34,678 nt of DNA. Source: SIG672 sp045657105. GTDB lineage: Bacteria; Bacillota; Clostridia; Oscillospirales; CAG-272. The translations under genes and the position numbers were made by a program. Below are positions 6,889-13,656 of the stretch, in pieces; within the stretch, counting starts at the first letter, position 1, and each line of letters begins with the position of its first letter. Where the stretch lies: positions 1 to 34,678 of the forward strand of contig JAZOSN010000002.1 in the NCBI GenBank assembly GCA_045657105.1, given 5' to 3'. The notes below the pieces were generated by a model. That model was not told the origin of the DNA. It ran no database searches and saw only the letters and a program-made list of their open reading frames with translations.

Positions 6889-7633
6889 TCAGACCTTTCA
6901 TATATTCTTTGCTCGGGACCGAAAACTCGGTAAAGCTTTTGCCGAGCGCCTCGTACTTGGATCTGCCGAGCGGGTGATACGGAAGCAGCTCGTAGGAAAC
7001 GAGATTTTTAAGACCGCTCAAAAAATCGGCGATACGGTCAAGTCCCTGATCTATTTCGCAAATTACCGGAGTTCGTGCGATTATCGGAATACCGAGAGCG
7101 TCAAGCGCAAGGAAATTTTCCTTGATCCTTTCGTTTCTTACGCCGGTATATTTTTCGTGAAGATCACTGTCCCATATCTTAATATCCGCCATAACGAGAT
7201 CGCATTTTTTGAATATCTCCTCATTCCAGATAAGCATCGAGGTTTCGAGTGCGCAGTTTATGCCGCGGCTACGGCATTTATCGAGAAGCTCGGAGAGTAT
7301 CTCGCCCTGTGCGAGCGGCTCTCCGCCCGAAAAGGTCGCTCCGCCGTCTTTTCCGAAATAAGACATATCGCCCATTATCTCGCCAAAGATCTCGTCGACG
7401 CTCATTTCGCGTCCGCACACGCTTCTCGCACCGGTGTAGCAACCCTCGGAGCAGCGTCCGCAGGCGATACATTTATCGGGATAGTAAAGCTCTTCCTTTT
7501 CAAAGGACAGACATTCGGGATTGTGACACCACGCACATCTGAGCGGACAACCCTTGAAAAACACTACCGTCCGCACGCCCGGACCGTCGTGAAAGGACGC
7601 CCTTCTTATCTCGGTTACAAGTGCTTTTTTCAT
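6854..7633 (-). CDS. Glycyl radical enzyme activating enzyme (radical SAM)
   Basis: 259 residues. Installs the Gly717 radical of the adjacent enzyme by reductive cleavage of S-adenosylmethionine. The radical SAM cluster motif CPLRCAWC gives Cys29, 33, 36 after the family-typical FHDGPGVRT. One auxiliary ferredoxin-like motif follows (Cys55, 58, 61, 65); most dehydratase activases have two such motifs and pyruvate formate-lyase activase has none. GGATFSGGEPL binds SAM. The ATG at 7631-7633 is 5 nt after the upstream stop with only a weak AAGAG, so coupling is likely; its 3' end overlaps the GRE gene. Confidence 0.94.
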   Translation of the reverse strand: MKKALVTEIRRASFHDGPGVRTVVFFKGCPLRCAWCHNPECLSFEKEELYYPDKCIACGRCSEGCYTGARSVCGREMSVDEIFGEIMGDMSYFGKDGGATFSGGEPLAQGEILSELLDKCRSRGINCALETSMLIWNEEIFKKCDLVMADIKIWDSDLHEKYTGVRNERIKENFLALDALGIPIIARTPVICEIDQGLDRIADFLSGLKNLVSYELLPYHPLGRSKYEALGKSFTEFSVPSKEYMKGLSEKYVYLQRKT

Positions 7634-7638
7634 AGCTC

Positions 7639-8643
7639 TTATATTTTGACTCTCTTTGAGTCCTGTCTGTGCGACTCATACGCCGCGATCATAAATTTCA
7701 CGAGATCTATCGCCGCGTCGATGCCGTAGTCCTTGTCAGAGCCGTCGTACACGCAGGCGTTTATCCAGGTCTTTACGGGCGAAGAGAGTGACTCGGGAAT
7801 TTCCTCGGGAGAGAGCTTTTTCCTTCCCTGTCCCTCGACATTCAGCTCTGCAAGAGTATCCCCGCCAAAACGAGCGTGATACGAGCCCTTCGTTCCGCAG
7901 ACGGTAAGCTCGAAAACGGCGTTGAGCGGCGAATCGAAGGTCGCCTCTATAAGTCCCATAACTCCGTTTTTGAATTTTACGTTGCAGGACGCGTTGTCCT
8001 CAACTCTTTTATTCATAATATCACTTGAAAAAGAGGAGCTTACCGACTCGATCTCACCCATTATGTATCTCGCAAGATAAGCCGAATTGAAGCCGAGGTC
8101 GATCATGGCACCTCCGCCGCAGATCTCGGGATCGTACCAATACTCGGGGAGAGTATCCTTTACTCCCTGATTATGTCCGCACATACAACGGAAATAGACC
8201 GGCTCACCCAAGATCTTTTCGTCAACGAGCTTTTTCGCGTATGCGAGCTGCTTTATGGCAAGGCGGTTGAAGGATATACAGAATTTCACTCCGCTTCTCT
8301 CAATCGCCTCCTTGATAGCGAGCGCATCTTCGAGCGAAAAAGAAAGGACTTTTTCGGTAAAAATATGCTTTTTATGGTCTGCCGCCGCAATAAATATCTC
8401 TTTATGCTCGCTTGCCATAGAGGTAACGAGCACTCCGTCAACGTCATCGCGCGACAGAACTGCTTCAAGGTCGGTATAATACGGAACCCCGTATTCTTCT
8501 CCCCACTCCTTTGCCTGTACGGGATCTCTGTCCCAAACGCAGGTGACCTTGCAGTTCTTATCTTCAAGGAGCTCTCTTACGTACCTTTGGTCGTTTTTAT
8601 GAGAATGAACGTGCCATCTGCTTAAAAGTGCAACTCTGAACAT
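7639..8643 (-). CDS. Gfo/Idh/MocA-like oxidoreductase with non-classical nucleotide loop
   Basis: 334 residues of the Gfo/Idh/MocA fold: an N-terminal Rossmann-like half and a C-terminal half with CGGGAMIDLGFN. The glycine-rich GxGxxG loop is replaced by SRWHVHSH (residues 8-15), and the usual EKP catalytic/NAD motif is EKV (97-99). These changes mean NAD binding and catalysis may differ from dehydrogenases; it could act on a different cofactor or as an epimerase/hydro-lyase partner. ATG 8641-8643 has AAAGGAG 5 nt upstream. Located between the second oxidoreductase and the GRE activase, in one operon. The substrate is unknown, but family members act on sugars, inositols and their derivatives. 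Confidence 0.85.
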   Translation of the reverse strand: MFRVALLSRWHVHSHKNDQRYVRELLEDKNCKVTCVWDRDPVQAKEWGEEYGVPYYTDLEAVLSRDDVDGVLVTSMASEHKEIFIAAADHKKHIFTEKVLSFSLEDALAIKEAIERSGVKFCISFNRLAIKQLAYAKKLVDEKILGEPVYFRCMCGHNQGVKDTLPEYWYDPEICGGGAMIDLGFNSAYLARYIMGEIESVSSSFSSDIMNKRVEDNASCNVKFKNGVMGLIEATFDSPLNAVFELTVCGTKGSYHARFGGDTLAELNVEGQGRKKLSPEEIPESLSSPVKTWINACVYDGSDKDYGIDAAIDLVKFMIAAYESHRQDSKRVKI

Positions 8644-8656
8644 TTTTATACTCCTT

Positions 8657-9742
8657 TCAGTCCTCGAAATAGTAAGGCTTTCCGCTTTCGGCAGAAATAT
8701 ATATACCTTCGAGTATCTGTGTTACGACCGCCGCAGCCTCGGGCTTTGTTACAAGCTCTCCCTTGCCGAGAATGGCGTTGGTGAACGCGATCTGCTCGAG
8801 CACGGTCGGGGAGGATTCCTTCGAATCGTAGAATGCAACTCCGCCGGGTGCAAGATCGGGCGTGTGGATATACTGTCTGTTGTTGTTTACTCCGTTGATC
8901 TTGAATTTTCCACCGTAGTTATCGGCTCCCGCCTCGCTTCCGCAGACCATATATCTTACTCCGCAGACGTCGGTGGTGTTGAGTGCCCAGCTCGTTTCAA
9001 GAATTATCGTCGCGCCGTTTTCCATAACGACGTACCCGAACGCCGCTTCCTCTACGTCGTAATTATCAGCGTCCCAAGGTCCGAACGGATTTGCGCTCTC
9101 CCTTTGACCTTTAAGCTTGTCATAGGTCGTTCCGACGACGTATTTCGGCTTATAGTTATCCATAAGGTAAAGAACTATATCGAGAACGTGCGTTCCTATA
9201 TCTATAAGCGATCCGCCGCCCTGCTCCGCCTTGCTCGTAAATACTCCCCACGTCGGTACTCCGCGGCGGCGTATAACGTTTCCTTTTGCAAAATATATGT
9301 CGCCAAAGGCATTCTTCTCCGCCTCGGCCTTTGCATACATTACGTCGGGATCGAACTTGTGCTGATAACCGACGGTGAGAACCATTCCGGTTTCCTTCTG
9401 TACTTCGAGCATACGCTTTGCATCTGCATAGTTTGCCGCCATAGGCTTTTCGCAGAGCACGTGCTTACCCGCGCGCATCGCGTCTATGCTTATCTGCGCG
9501 TGCAGACGGTTAGGCGTAAGGACTCTGACACTGTTTATGCTCTCGTCCTTCAAAAGCTCTCTGTAATCGGTATAGACCTTTGCGCCGGGAGCTCCGAAAT
9601 CCTTTGCCGCCTTGACGGCTCTCTCCTCTATGATGTCACAGAACGCCACCATTTCAAGGTTTGCAACCTTTTTGATCGAGGGCATATGCTTGCCGTTTGC
9701 AATTCCTCCGCAGCCTATTATTCCTACTTTGAGTTTTTCCAT
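8657..9742 (-). CDS. Gfo/Idh/MocA family NAD(P)-dependent oxidoreductase
   Basis: 361 residues. Classical features are present: GIIGCGGIANGKH dinucleotide loop at residues 8-19, EKP at 98-100, and GGGSLIDIGTHVLD in the substrate domain. Typical substrates are sugars, sugar acids, inositol and glycosides; many members oxidise C3 of a hexose ring. ATG 9740-9742 was preferred to an in-frame start 48 nt upstream because it follows AAAAGGAGG at ideal spacing. It is the first gene of the GRE operon, 13 nt before the second oxidoreductase, and divergent from an AraC regulator. Confidence 0.92.
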   Translation of the reverse strand: MEKLKVGIIGCGGIANGKHMPSIKKVANLEMVAFCDIIEERAVKAAKDFGAPGAKVYTDYRELLKDESINSVRVLTPNRLHAQISIDAMRAGKHVLCEKPMAANYADAKRMLEVQKETGMVLTVGYQHKFDPDVMYAKAEAEKNAFGDIYFAKGNVIRRRGVPTWGVFTSKAEQGGGSLIDIGTHVLDIVLYLMDNYKPKYVVGTTYDKLKGQRESANPFGPWDADNYDVEEAAFGYVVMENGATIILETSWALNTTDVCGVRYMVCGSEAGADNYGGKFKINGVNNNRQYIHTPDLAPGGVAFYDSKESSPTVLEQIAFTNAILGKGELVTKPEAAAVVTQILEGIYISAESGKPYYFED

Positions 9743-9760
9743 TTGATTTTTCCTCCTTTT

Positions 9761-9818
9761 CTCTGCGTTGCAGAGTATTTGATAATACAATTATATCTCG
9801 TGAAGCTCTGCATTAAAA
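9761..9818 (-). promoter_or_regulatory. Promoter and inverted repeat in the GRE operon leader
   Basis: Minus-strand TATAAT at 9790-9795 with a poor -35 (TTTTAA, 9813-9818) at 17 bp, as expected for an activator-dependent promoter. An inverted repeat CTCTGC-GTT-GCAGAG (9761-9775) lies between start of transcription and the ribosome binding site, and a further CTCTGC (9806-9811) sits between -10 and -35. These are candidate sites for the divergent AraC protein. Confidence 0.45.
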
Positions 9819-9840
9819 GGCACAATTTTCGGGAAAAGTA

Positions 9841-9869
9841 TTGCAATGTTACGATTTATGTGCTAAAAT
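9841..9869 (+). promoter_or_regulatory. Sigma-A promoter of the AraC gene
   Basis: TTGCAA (9841-9846), 17 bp, TAAAAT (9864-9869), 33 bp before the chosen start codon; divergent from the GRE operon promoter. Confidence 0.65.
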
Positions 9870-9902
9870 ACGAAATACAGATATTTTTTTGGGAGAATGG
9901 CT

Positions 9903-10742
9903 ATGAAAAATCTCTTTACCGCTTTTGTGGAGCACAAGGAATTCAAAAAATCAAGACCGTGGACGGTCGTACGGCAGAAGTACGACAGCGCGGTCATATC
10001 AACCCCTCATTACGCCGAAACGGTTGAGATACTGGTTTGCGACTCCATCGTCGGGAGCGCGTACATCGGCGGAGAACGATTTGATATGAGCGGCAAAAAG
10101 GTTTTTTACATAGCTCCGCAGACCGTTCATTCGTTCGAATATCAGAAAAGCGAGGGATCTCTGCTCGTCATCAAGCTTCATCTCGAAATGCTTAAAGAAT
10201 TTATAAACGTTCCGAATATATTTGCTCAGTACGGGCTTACCCCGTCAGATCCTATGGTTCTTCAAGACGACTACGACGCTTTTTTCGACAGTGCAGCGAG
10301 GCTTGATAGCGGCGACGTCGCCGAGGCGCTTCTCGGGATAAGCGCAATAACGAAGCTGCTCTGCGAAAATTCCATTAAAAAAAGCTCGGATCCTCAACGT
10401 ACGTCAGACGGCTCGATAAACGAGATAATCGAGTGGACAGAAAAAAATTACGGCGAAAAAATCTCGCTCGAATCGGTATCAAAAAAATTCGGATATACCA
10501 GAAATTATTTCTGTGAAATGTTCAAAAAGAGCACCGGAAACACGTATATCACGTATCTGAACAGTCTTAGGATCTCGAACGCCTGCGCTATGCTTCGCGT
10601 CGGGGTATCTGTAAAGGACGCCTGCGAGAGATGCGGCTTCGAAACCGACTCATATTTTATAAAGCTTTTCAAGTCTACCGTCGGTACTACTCCCAAGCAA
10701 TACTCGAAAAACTTCAAAACAGCAGAAAAAAGCTTGAAATGA
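9903..10742 (+). CDS. AraC/XylS family transcriptional regulator
   Basis: 279 residues: an N-terminal cupin-like sensor half (about 1-160, including a GGERFDMSGKKVFYIAP-type beta stretch) and a C-terminal double helix-turn-helix (about 175-275). The second helix-turn-helix carries the family signature VKDACERCGFETDSYFIKLFKSTVG. ATG 9903-9905 is preferred to ATG 9897 because GGGAG at 9891-9895 is only 1 nt from the latter and 7 nt from the former. Divergent from the oxidoreductase/GRE operon and so the likely substrate-responsive activator of it. Confidence 0.9.
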   Translation: MKNLFTAFVEHKEFKKSRPWTVVRQKYDSAVISTPHYAETVEILVCDSIVGSAYIGGERFDMSGKKVFYIAPQTVHSFEYQKSEGSLLVIKLHLEMLKEFINVPNIFAQYGLTPSDPMVLQDDYDAFFDSAARLDSGDVAEALLGISAITKLLCENSIKKSSDPQRTSDGSINEIIEWTEKNYGEKISLESVSKKFGYTRNYFCEMFKKSTGNTYITYLNSLRISNACAMLRVGVSVKDACERCGFETDSYFIKLFKSTVGTTPKQYSKNFKTAEKSLK

Positions 10743-10775
10743 GCAAATAAAATATAAAAAATCGACGATTTACTA

Positions 10776-10804
10776 TTGACAAAAAGAAGAAAGTATGTTA
10801 AAAT
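10776..10804 (+). promoter_or_regulatory. Sigma-A promoter of rpsF-ssb-rpsR
   Basis: TTGACA (10776-10781), 17 bp, TAAAAT (10799-10804), followed by a 120-nt structured leader. Confidence 0.88.
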
Positions 10805-10810
10805 ACTCTC

Positions 10811-10931
10811 TCGAAGTACCGCAGATGCGCCCGAAAATACCGGAAGCGGACGCTCGGTGCTTCTCCTTACCGCAGGTAAAATAAAAAATTCAAGAGATCT
10901 GCGGTCTTATGTCCATAGGGAGGTGTAAATA
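10811..10931 (+). promoter_or_regulatory. Structured 5' leader of rpsF, candidate S6:S18 autoregulatory element
   Basis: GAAGTACCG (10813-10821) can pair with CGGTGCTTC (10855-10863), enclosing CCG-rich internal loops. ATCTGCGGT (10897-10905) can pair with ACCGCAGAT (10818-10826), or its last seven bases with ACCGCAG (10869-10875), just before the GGGAGG ribosome binding site. These folds are mutually exclusive. S6:S18-binding leaders are known in front of rpsF in many bacteria; whether this one belongs to that family is inferred from position and CCG content only. Confidence 0.5.
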
Positions 10932-11228
10932 ATGGAAAAAGCAGTTAACAAGTATGAAACCGTATTCGTCCTTAACGCTACTCTTACCGAGGAAGCAACG
11001 GCTGCTCTCGTTACCAAGTTCTCCGATCTCATCGCGTCTGATACAGAGGCACCCGAGGTTAAAGAAATTGGAAAGAGAAAGCTCGCTTATCTTATCGACG
11101 ATATGAGCGAAGGATACTACGTTCAGATGGATTTCAGTGCTACGCCCAAGTTCGTTGCTGAGCTCGAAAGAATTTTCAGAATTACTGACGGCGTTATGCG
11201 TTCTATCGTAGTAAGAAAACCCGAATAA
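10932..11228 (+). CDS. rpsF: 30S ribosomal protein S6
   Basis: 98 residues, starting NKYETVFVLNATLTEEA and ending FRITDGVMRSIVVRKPE, both characteristic of S6; length is standard. S6 binds S18 in the 30S platform. ATG follows GGGAGGTGTAAATA. First gene of the conserved rpsF-ssb-rpsR operon. Confidence 0.98.
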   Translation: MEKAVNKYETVFVLNATLTEEATAALVTKFSDLIASDTEAPEVKEIGKRKLAYLIDDMSEGYYVQMDFSATPKFVAELERIFRITDGVMRSIVVRKPE

Positions 11229-11264
11229 GAACAGTACCGTTTATTTTGAAAGGATGGTAGAAAA

Positions 11265-11735
11265 ATGGCTAATTTCAATCTCAACAAGGTAATTATAGGC
11301 GGACGTCTTACAGCCGACCCCGAGATCAGACAGACCTCGTCGGGCATTCCGGTATGCTCTTTCTCGGTAGCGGTAAATCGCCGCACTTCCGCAGAAGGCG
11401 CACAGCAGGCTGACTTTATAAACGTCGTAGCTTGGAGAAACCAGGCAGAGTTTGTTTGCCGTTTCTTCCGCAAAGGAAGCTCGATTTGCGTAATCGGATC
11501 CATCCAGACAAGATCCTGGACGGATCAAAACAATCAGAAGCGCTATGCCACCGACGTCGTTGCAGACGAGATCAACTTCGTTGATTCGAAGGGTGAATCG
11601 CCCGCAGGCGGACAGGTAAGAACGGGTGCTTCTCAGTACACACCGGAAAGCTACGGTGCTCCGTCGTTTTCCTCTCAGGACGTTGACGCTCCGAGATTCG
11701 AGGATATCCCGAACGACGACGATCTCCCGTTCTGA
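11265..11735 (+). CDS. ssb: Single-stranded DNA-binding protein
   Basis: 156 residues. OB-fold domain (about 1-110) begins MANFNLNKVIIGGRLTADPE and includes VVAWRNQAEFVCRFFRKG; a flexible Gly/Ser/Pro-rich linker follows; the last residues DDDLPF form the acidic tip that recruits repair and replication partners. AAAGGATGG lies upstream of the ATG. Between rpsF and rpsR, the usual Firmicute order. Confidence 0.98.
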   Translation: MANFNLNKVIIGGRLTADPEIRQTSSGIPVCSFSVAVNRRTSAEGAQQADFINVVAWRNQAEFVCRFFRKGSSICVIGSIQTRSWTDQNNQKRYATDVVADEINFVDSKGESPAGGQVRTGASQYTPESYGAPSFSSQDVDAPRFEDIPNDDDLPF

Positions 11736-11763
11736 CACACAATATTACAAGGAGGTTTCATAA

Positions 11764-12039
11764 ATGGATAACGAAAAGGAAGTTCAGGCAGCTCCCGCTG
11801 CAAAGCCCGCTCGCCCGAACGTAAATCGCAAGAGAAAAAAGGTTTGCCAGTTCTGCGCTGACAAGACCGCAAGCTTTATAGATTACAAGGACGCTGCAAA
11901 GCTCCGTAAGTTCACTTCTGACAGAGGCAAGATCCTCCCCAGAAGAGTTACCGGAACCTGCGCTATGCATCAGCGCGAGCTTGCTATCGCAATCAAGCGT
12001 GCACGTGTAATCGCTATTCTTCCTTACGTAACTGACTAA
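11764..12039 (+). CDS. rpsR: 30S ribosomal protein S18
   Basis: 91 residues. The core has VCQFCADKTASFIDYKDAAKL and LPRRVTGTCAMHQREL, typical of S18, including the Cys residues of the zinc-type form; a basic N-terminal extension (RPNVNRKRKK) precedes it. Strong AAGGAGG upstream. Last gene before the operon terminator. Confidence 0.97.
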   Translation: MDNEKEVQAAPAAKPARPNVNRKRKKVCQFCADKTASFIDYKDAAKLRKFTSDRGKILPRRVTGTCAMHQRELAIAIKRARVIAILPYVTD

Positions 12040-12055
12040 GGAAAAACGGAATAAT

Positions 12056-12083
12056 AAAGACACTCTTAACGGGTGTCTTTTTC
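12056..12083 (+). terminator. Intrinsic terminator after rpsR
   Basis: Stem AAAGACAC (12056-12063) / GTGTCTTT (12073-12080) with U-rich 3' end TTTTTC; 17 nt after the rpsR stop. Confidence 0.88.
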
Positions 12084-12155
12084 TGTTTCAAAAGCCTCGC
12101 CGAGATTTTTACAGGGAGAAAAATAGCATTTTTAATCGTTTTTATTAAAAATATA

Positions 12156-12184
12156 TTGCAAAAGCGCGAAAAAAATGGTACACT
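12156..12184 (+). promoter_or_regulatory. Sigma-A-like promoter of the acyltransferase gene
   Basis: TTGCAA (12156-12161), 17 bp, TACACT (12179-12184), 44 bp upstream of the start codon. Confidence 0.6.
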
Positions 12185-12228
12185 GTTTTTGGCAGTTTCG
12201 ATTTTTATATCCGGAAAGGTAAAAAACG

Positions 12229-13536
12229 ATGAAAATTAAAATTCGCACTAAAAGCTATGATGAAGTAATGGCTATAAAACCGCCAAAGCATCAAAAACCG
12301 AAGAAAACTAATATTTTTTGGCAAACGCTCACCAAGATCATCTCACAACCCGCGCTCATTTCTTCCCATTTCACACATAGCGAAATAGGTATGGAAAGGC
12401 TGGGCAAGGACGAGCCTGCGCTTATTCTTATGAATCACTCGGGATTTACCGATTTCGAAATAGCGTATTCTATGCTTTATCCCAGAAAGTTCAATACGGT
12501 CGCCGCATTTGAAACTTTTATGGGCCTTGAATGGATAATGAGGGCGATCGGTTGCTTTTCGACGAGAAAATATATATCTGATTTCCGTCTTATCCGTGAT
12601 ATAAAATACTGTCTTGACAAAAACAAGAGTTCCGTGCTTATGTATCCCGAGGCGGTTTATACCTTAGACGGAACCCGCGTCACTCTCCCCTCAACACTCG
12701 CTAAATTCATTAAAACGTTAGAAGCTCCTCTCTGCCTGCTTAAAACAAACGGCGTTTATCTTCACGTCCCCGCTTACGGTTACGTTCAAAACCGTGACGT
12801 TCCGATCCACGCGGAGCTTCGTTATCTTCTCTCTCCGGAAGAAATAAAGCAAATGAGCGTTGAAGAGATCAGTGAAGTCATCGAACGCGAATTTTCATTT
12901 GACGATTTCCGTTGGCAAAAAGAAAACAACATAATTATCGACGAGCCTTTCAGAGCCGCCGGCCTTCACAGAATTCTGTACAAATGTCCTCACTGCCAAA
13001 AGGAAGGAAAGATGGAGAGCAGTGGCATACATCTCTCTTGCGGCGCTTGCGGTAAAACGTGGGAGCTCACCGAGCTCGGTTATCTCAAAGCCATCGAAGG
13101 AGAAACTTACTTTGACCACGTTCCCGACTGGTATAAATGGGAGCGCGAGTGTGTTCGCCGCGAAATTCTTGACGGCAGTTACGGCTTTGACGTTCCTTGC
13201 GATATTATGATGATCGTTGACACAAAGGCACTCTACAAGGTCGGATCCGGAAGACTTTCGCACAATATGGAAGACGGCTTTCACCTCACCGGGTGCGATG
13301 GCAAAATTGACTACCGCCAAAGCTCAAAGTCAATGTATACCTGCGAGGCAACCCCCTATTGGTATGAAATAGATGACGTTATCGGTATGGGCAACAATCA
13401 GGTCCTCTATTTCGCCTTCCCTACCGAACAAAAAGAGGTGGTTGGCAAGGTCAAGCTTGCAGTCGAAGAAATATTCAAGATCTTAGAAGAACAAAAGCAA
13501 GCAAAAGGCTCGCAGGATAAGCAAGGCAAAGAATAA
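12229..13536 (+). CDS. PlsC-like phospholipid acyltransferase with C-terminal zinc ribbon
   Basis: 435 residues. The first ~230 form a glycerolphosphate-acyltransferase (PlsC/LPLAT) domain: catalytic HX4D as NHSGFTD (His70, Asp75), a second block SSVLMYPEAVYTLDGT (134-149, Glu141 in the EGxR position), and a long mature-lipid pocket. A four-Cys zinc ribbon follows at Cys253, 256, 271, 274, and then ~160 residues that I do not recognise. No signal peptide or clear transmembrane helix, so peripheral membrane attachment is likely. The zinc ribbon suggests binding of nucleic acid, protein or a metal-controlled fold. GGAAAGGT precedes the ATG; its own promoter is at 12156-12184 and no partner gene is coupled to it. 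Confidence 0.85.
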   Translation: MKIKIRTKSYDEVMAIKPPKHQKPKKTNIFWQTLTKIISQPALISSHFTHSEIGMERLGKDEPALILMNHSGFTDFEIAYSMLYPRKFNTVAAFETFMGLEWIMRAIGCFSTRKYISDFRLIRDIKYCLDKNKSSVLMYPEAVYTLDGTRVTLPSTLAKFIKTLEAPLCLLKTNGVYLHVPAYGYVQNRDVPIHAELRYLLSPEEIKQMSVEEISEVIEREFSFDDFRWQKENNIIIDEPFRAAGLHRILYKCPHCQKEGKMESSGIHLSCGACGKTWELTELGYLKAIEGETYFDHVPDWYKWERECVRREILDGSYGFDVPCDIMMIVDTKALYKVGSGRLSHNMEDGFHLTGCDGKIDYRQSSKSMYTCEATPYWYEIDDVIGMGNNQVLYFAFPTEQKEVVGKVKLAVEEIFKILEEQKQAKGSQDKQGKE

Positions 13537-13600
13537 TCGGATAAACAGTCCGATATATTAAAAACAAAACGACTCTATTACACAAAAAATCATTTTCAGC

Positions 13601-13650
13601 AAAGTTTTCGAAAAGGGTTTGGGGAAACTTTTTGTAAAAAGTTTCCCTAA
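13601..13650 (+). repeat. Intergenic hairpin repeat, copy 3 (before ABC exporter)
   Basis: AAAGTTTTCGAAAAGGGT (13601-13618) then hairpin arms 13619-13633 and 13636-13650 (15 bp, one G-U type mismatch, 2-nt loop). Ends 6 nt before the ATG of the first exporter subunit, leaving no room for a normal ribosome binding site. Confidence 0.82.
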
Positions 13651-13656
13651 GAAAAA

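Noticed and set aside
5845..6933. 362-codon plus-strand frame opposite the glycyl radical enzyme
   Set aside because: No ribosome binding site or recognisable domain, and the minus-strand frame holds the whole GRE motif set.
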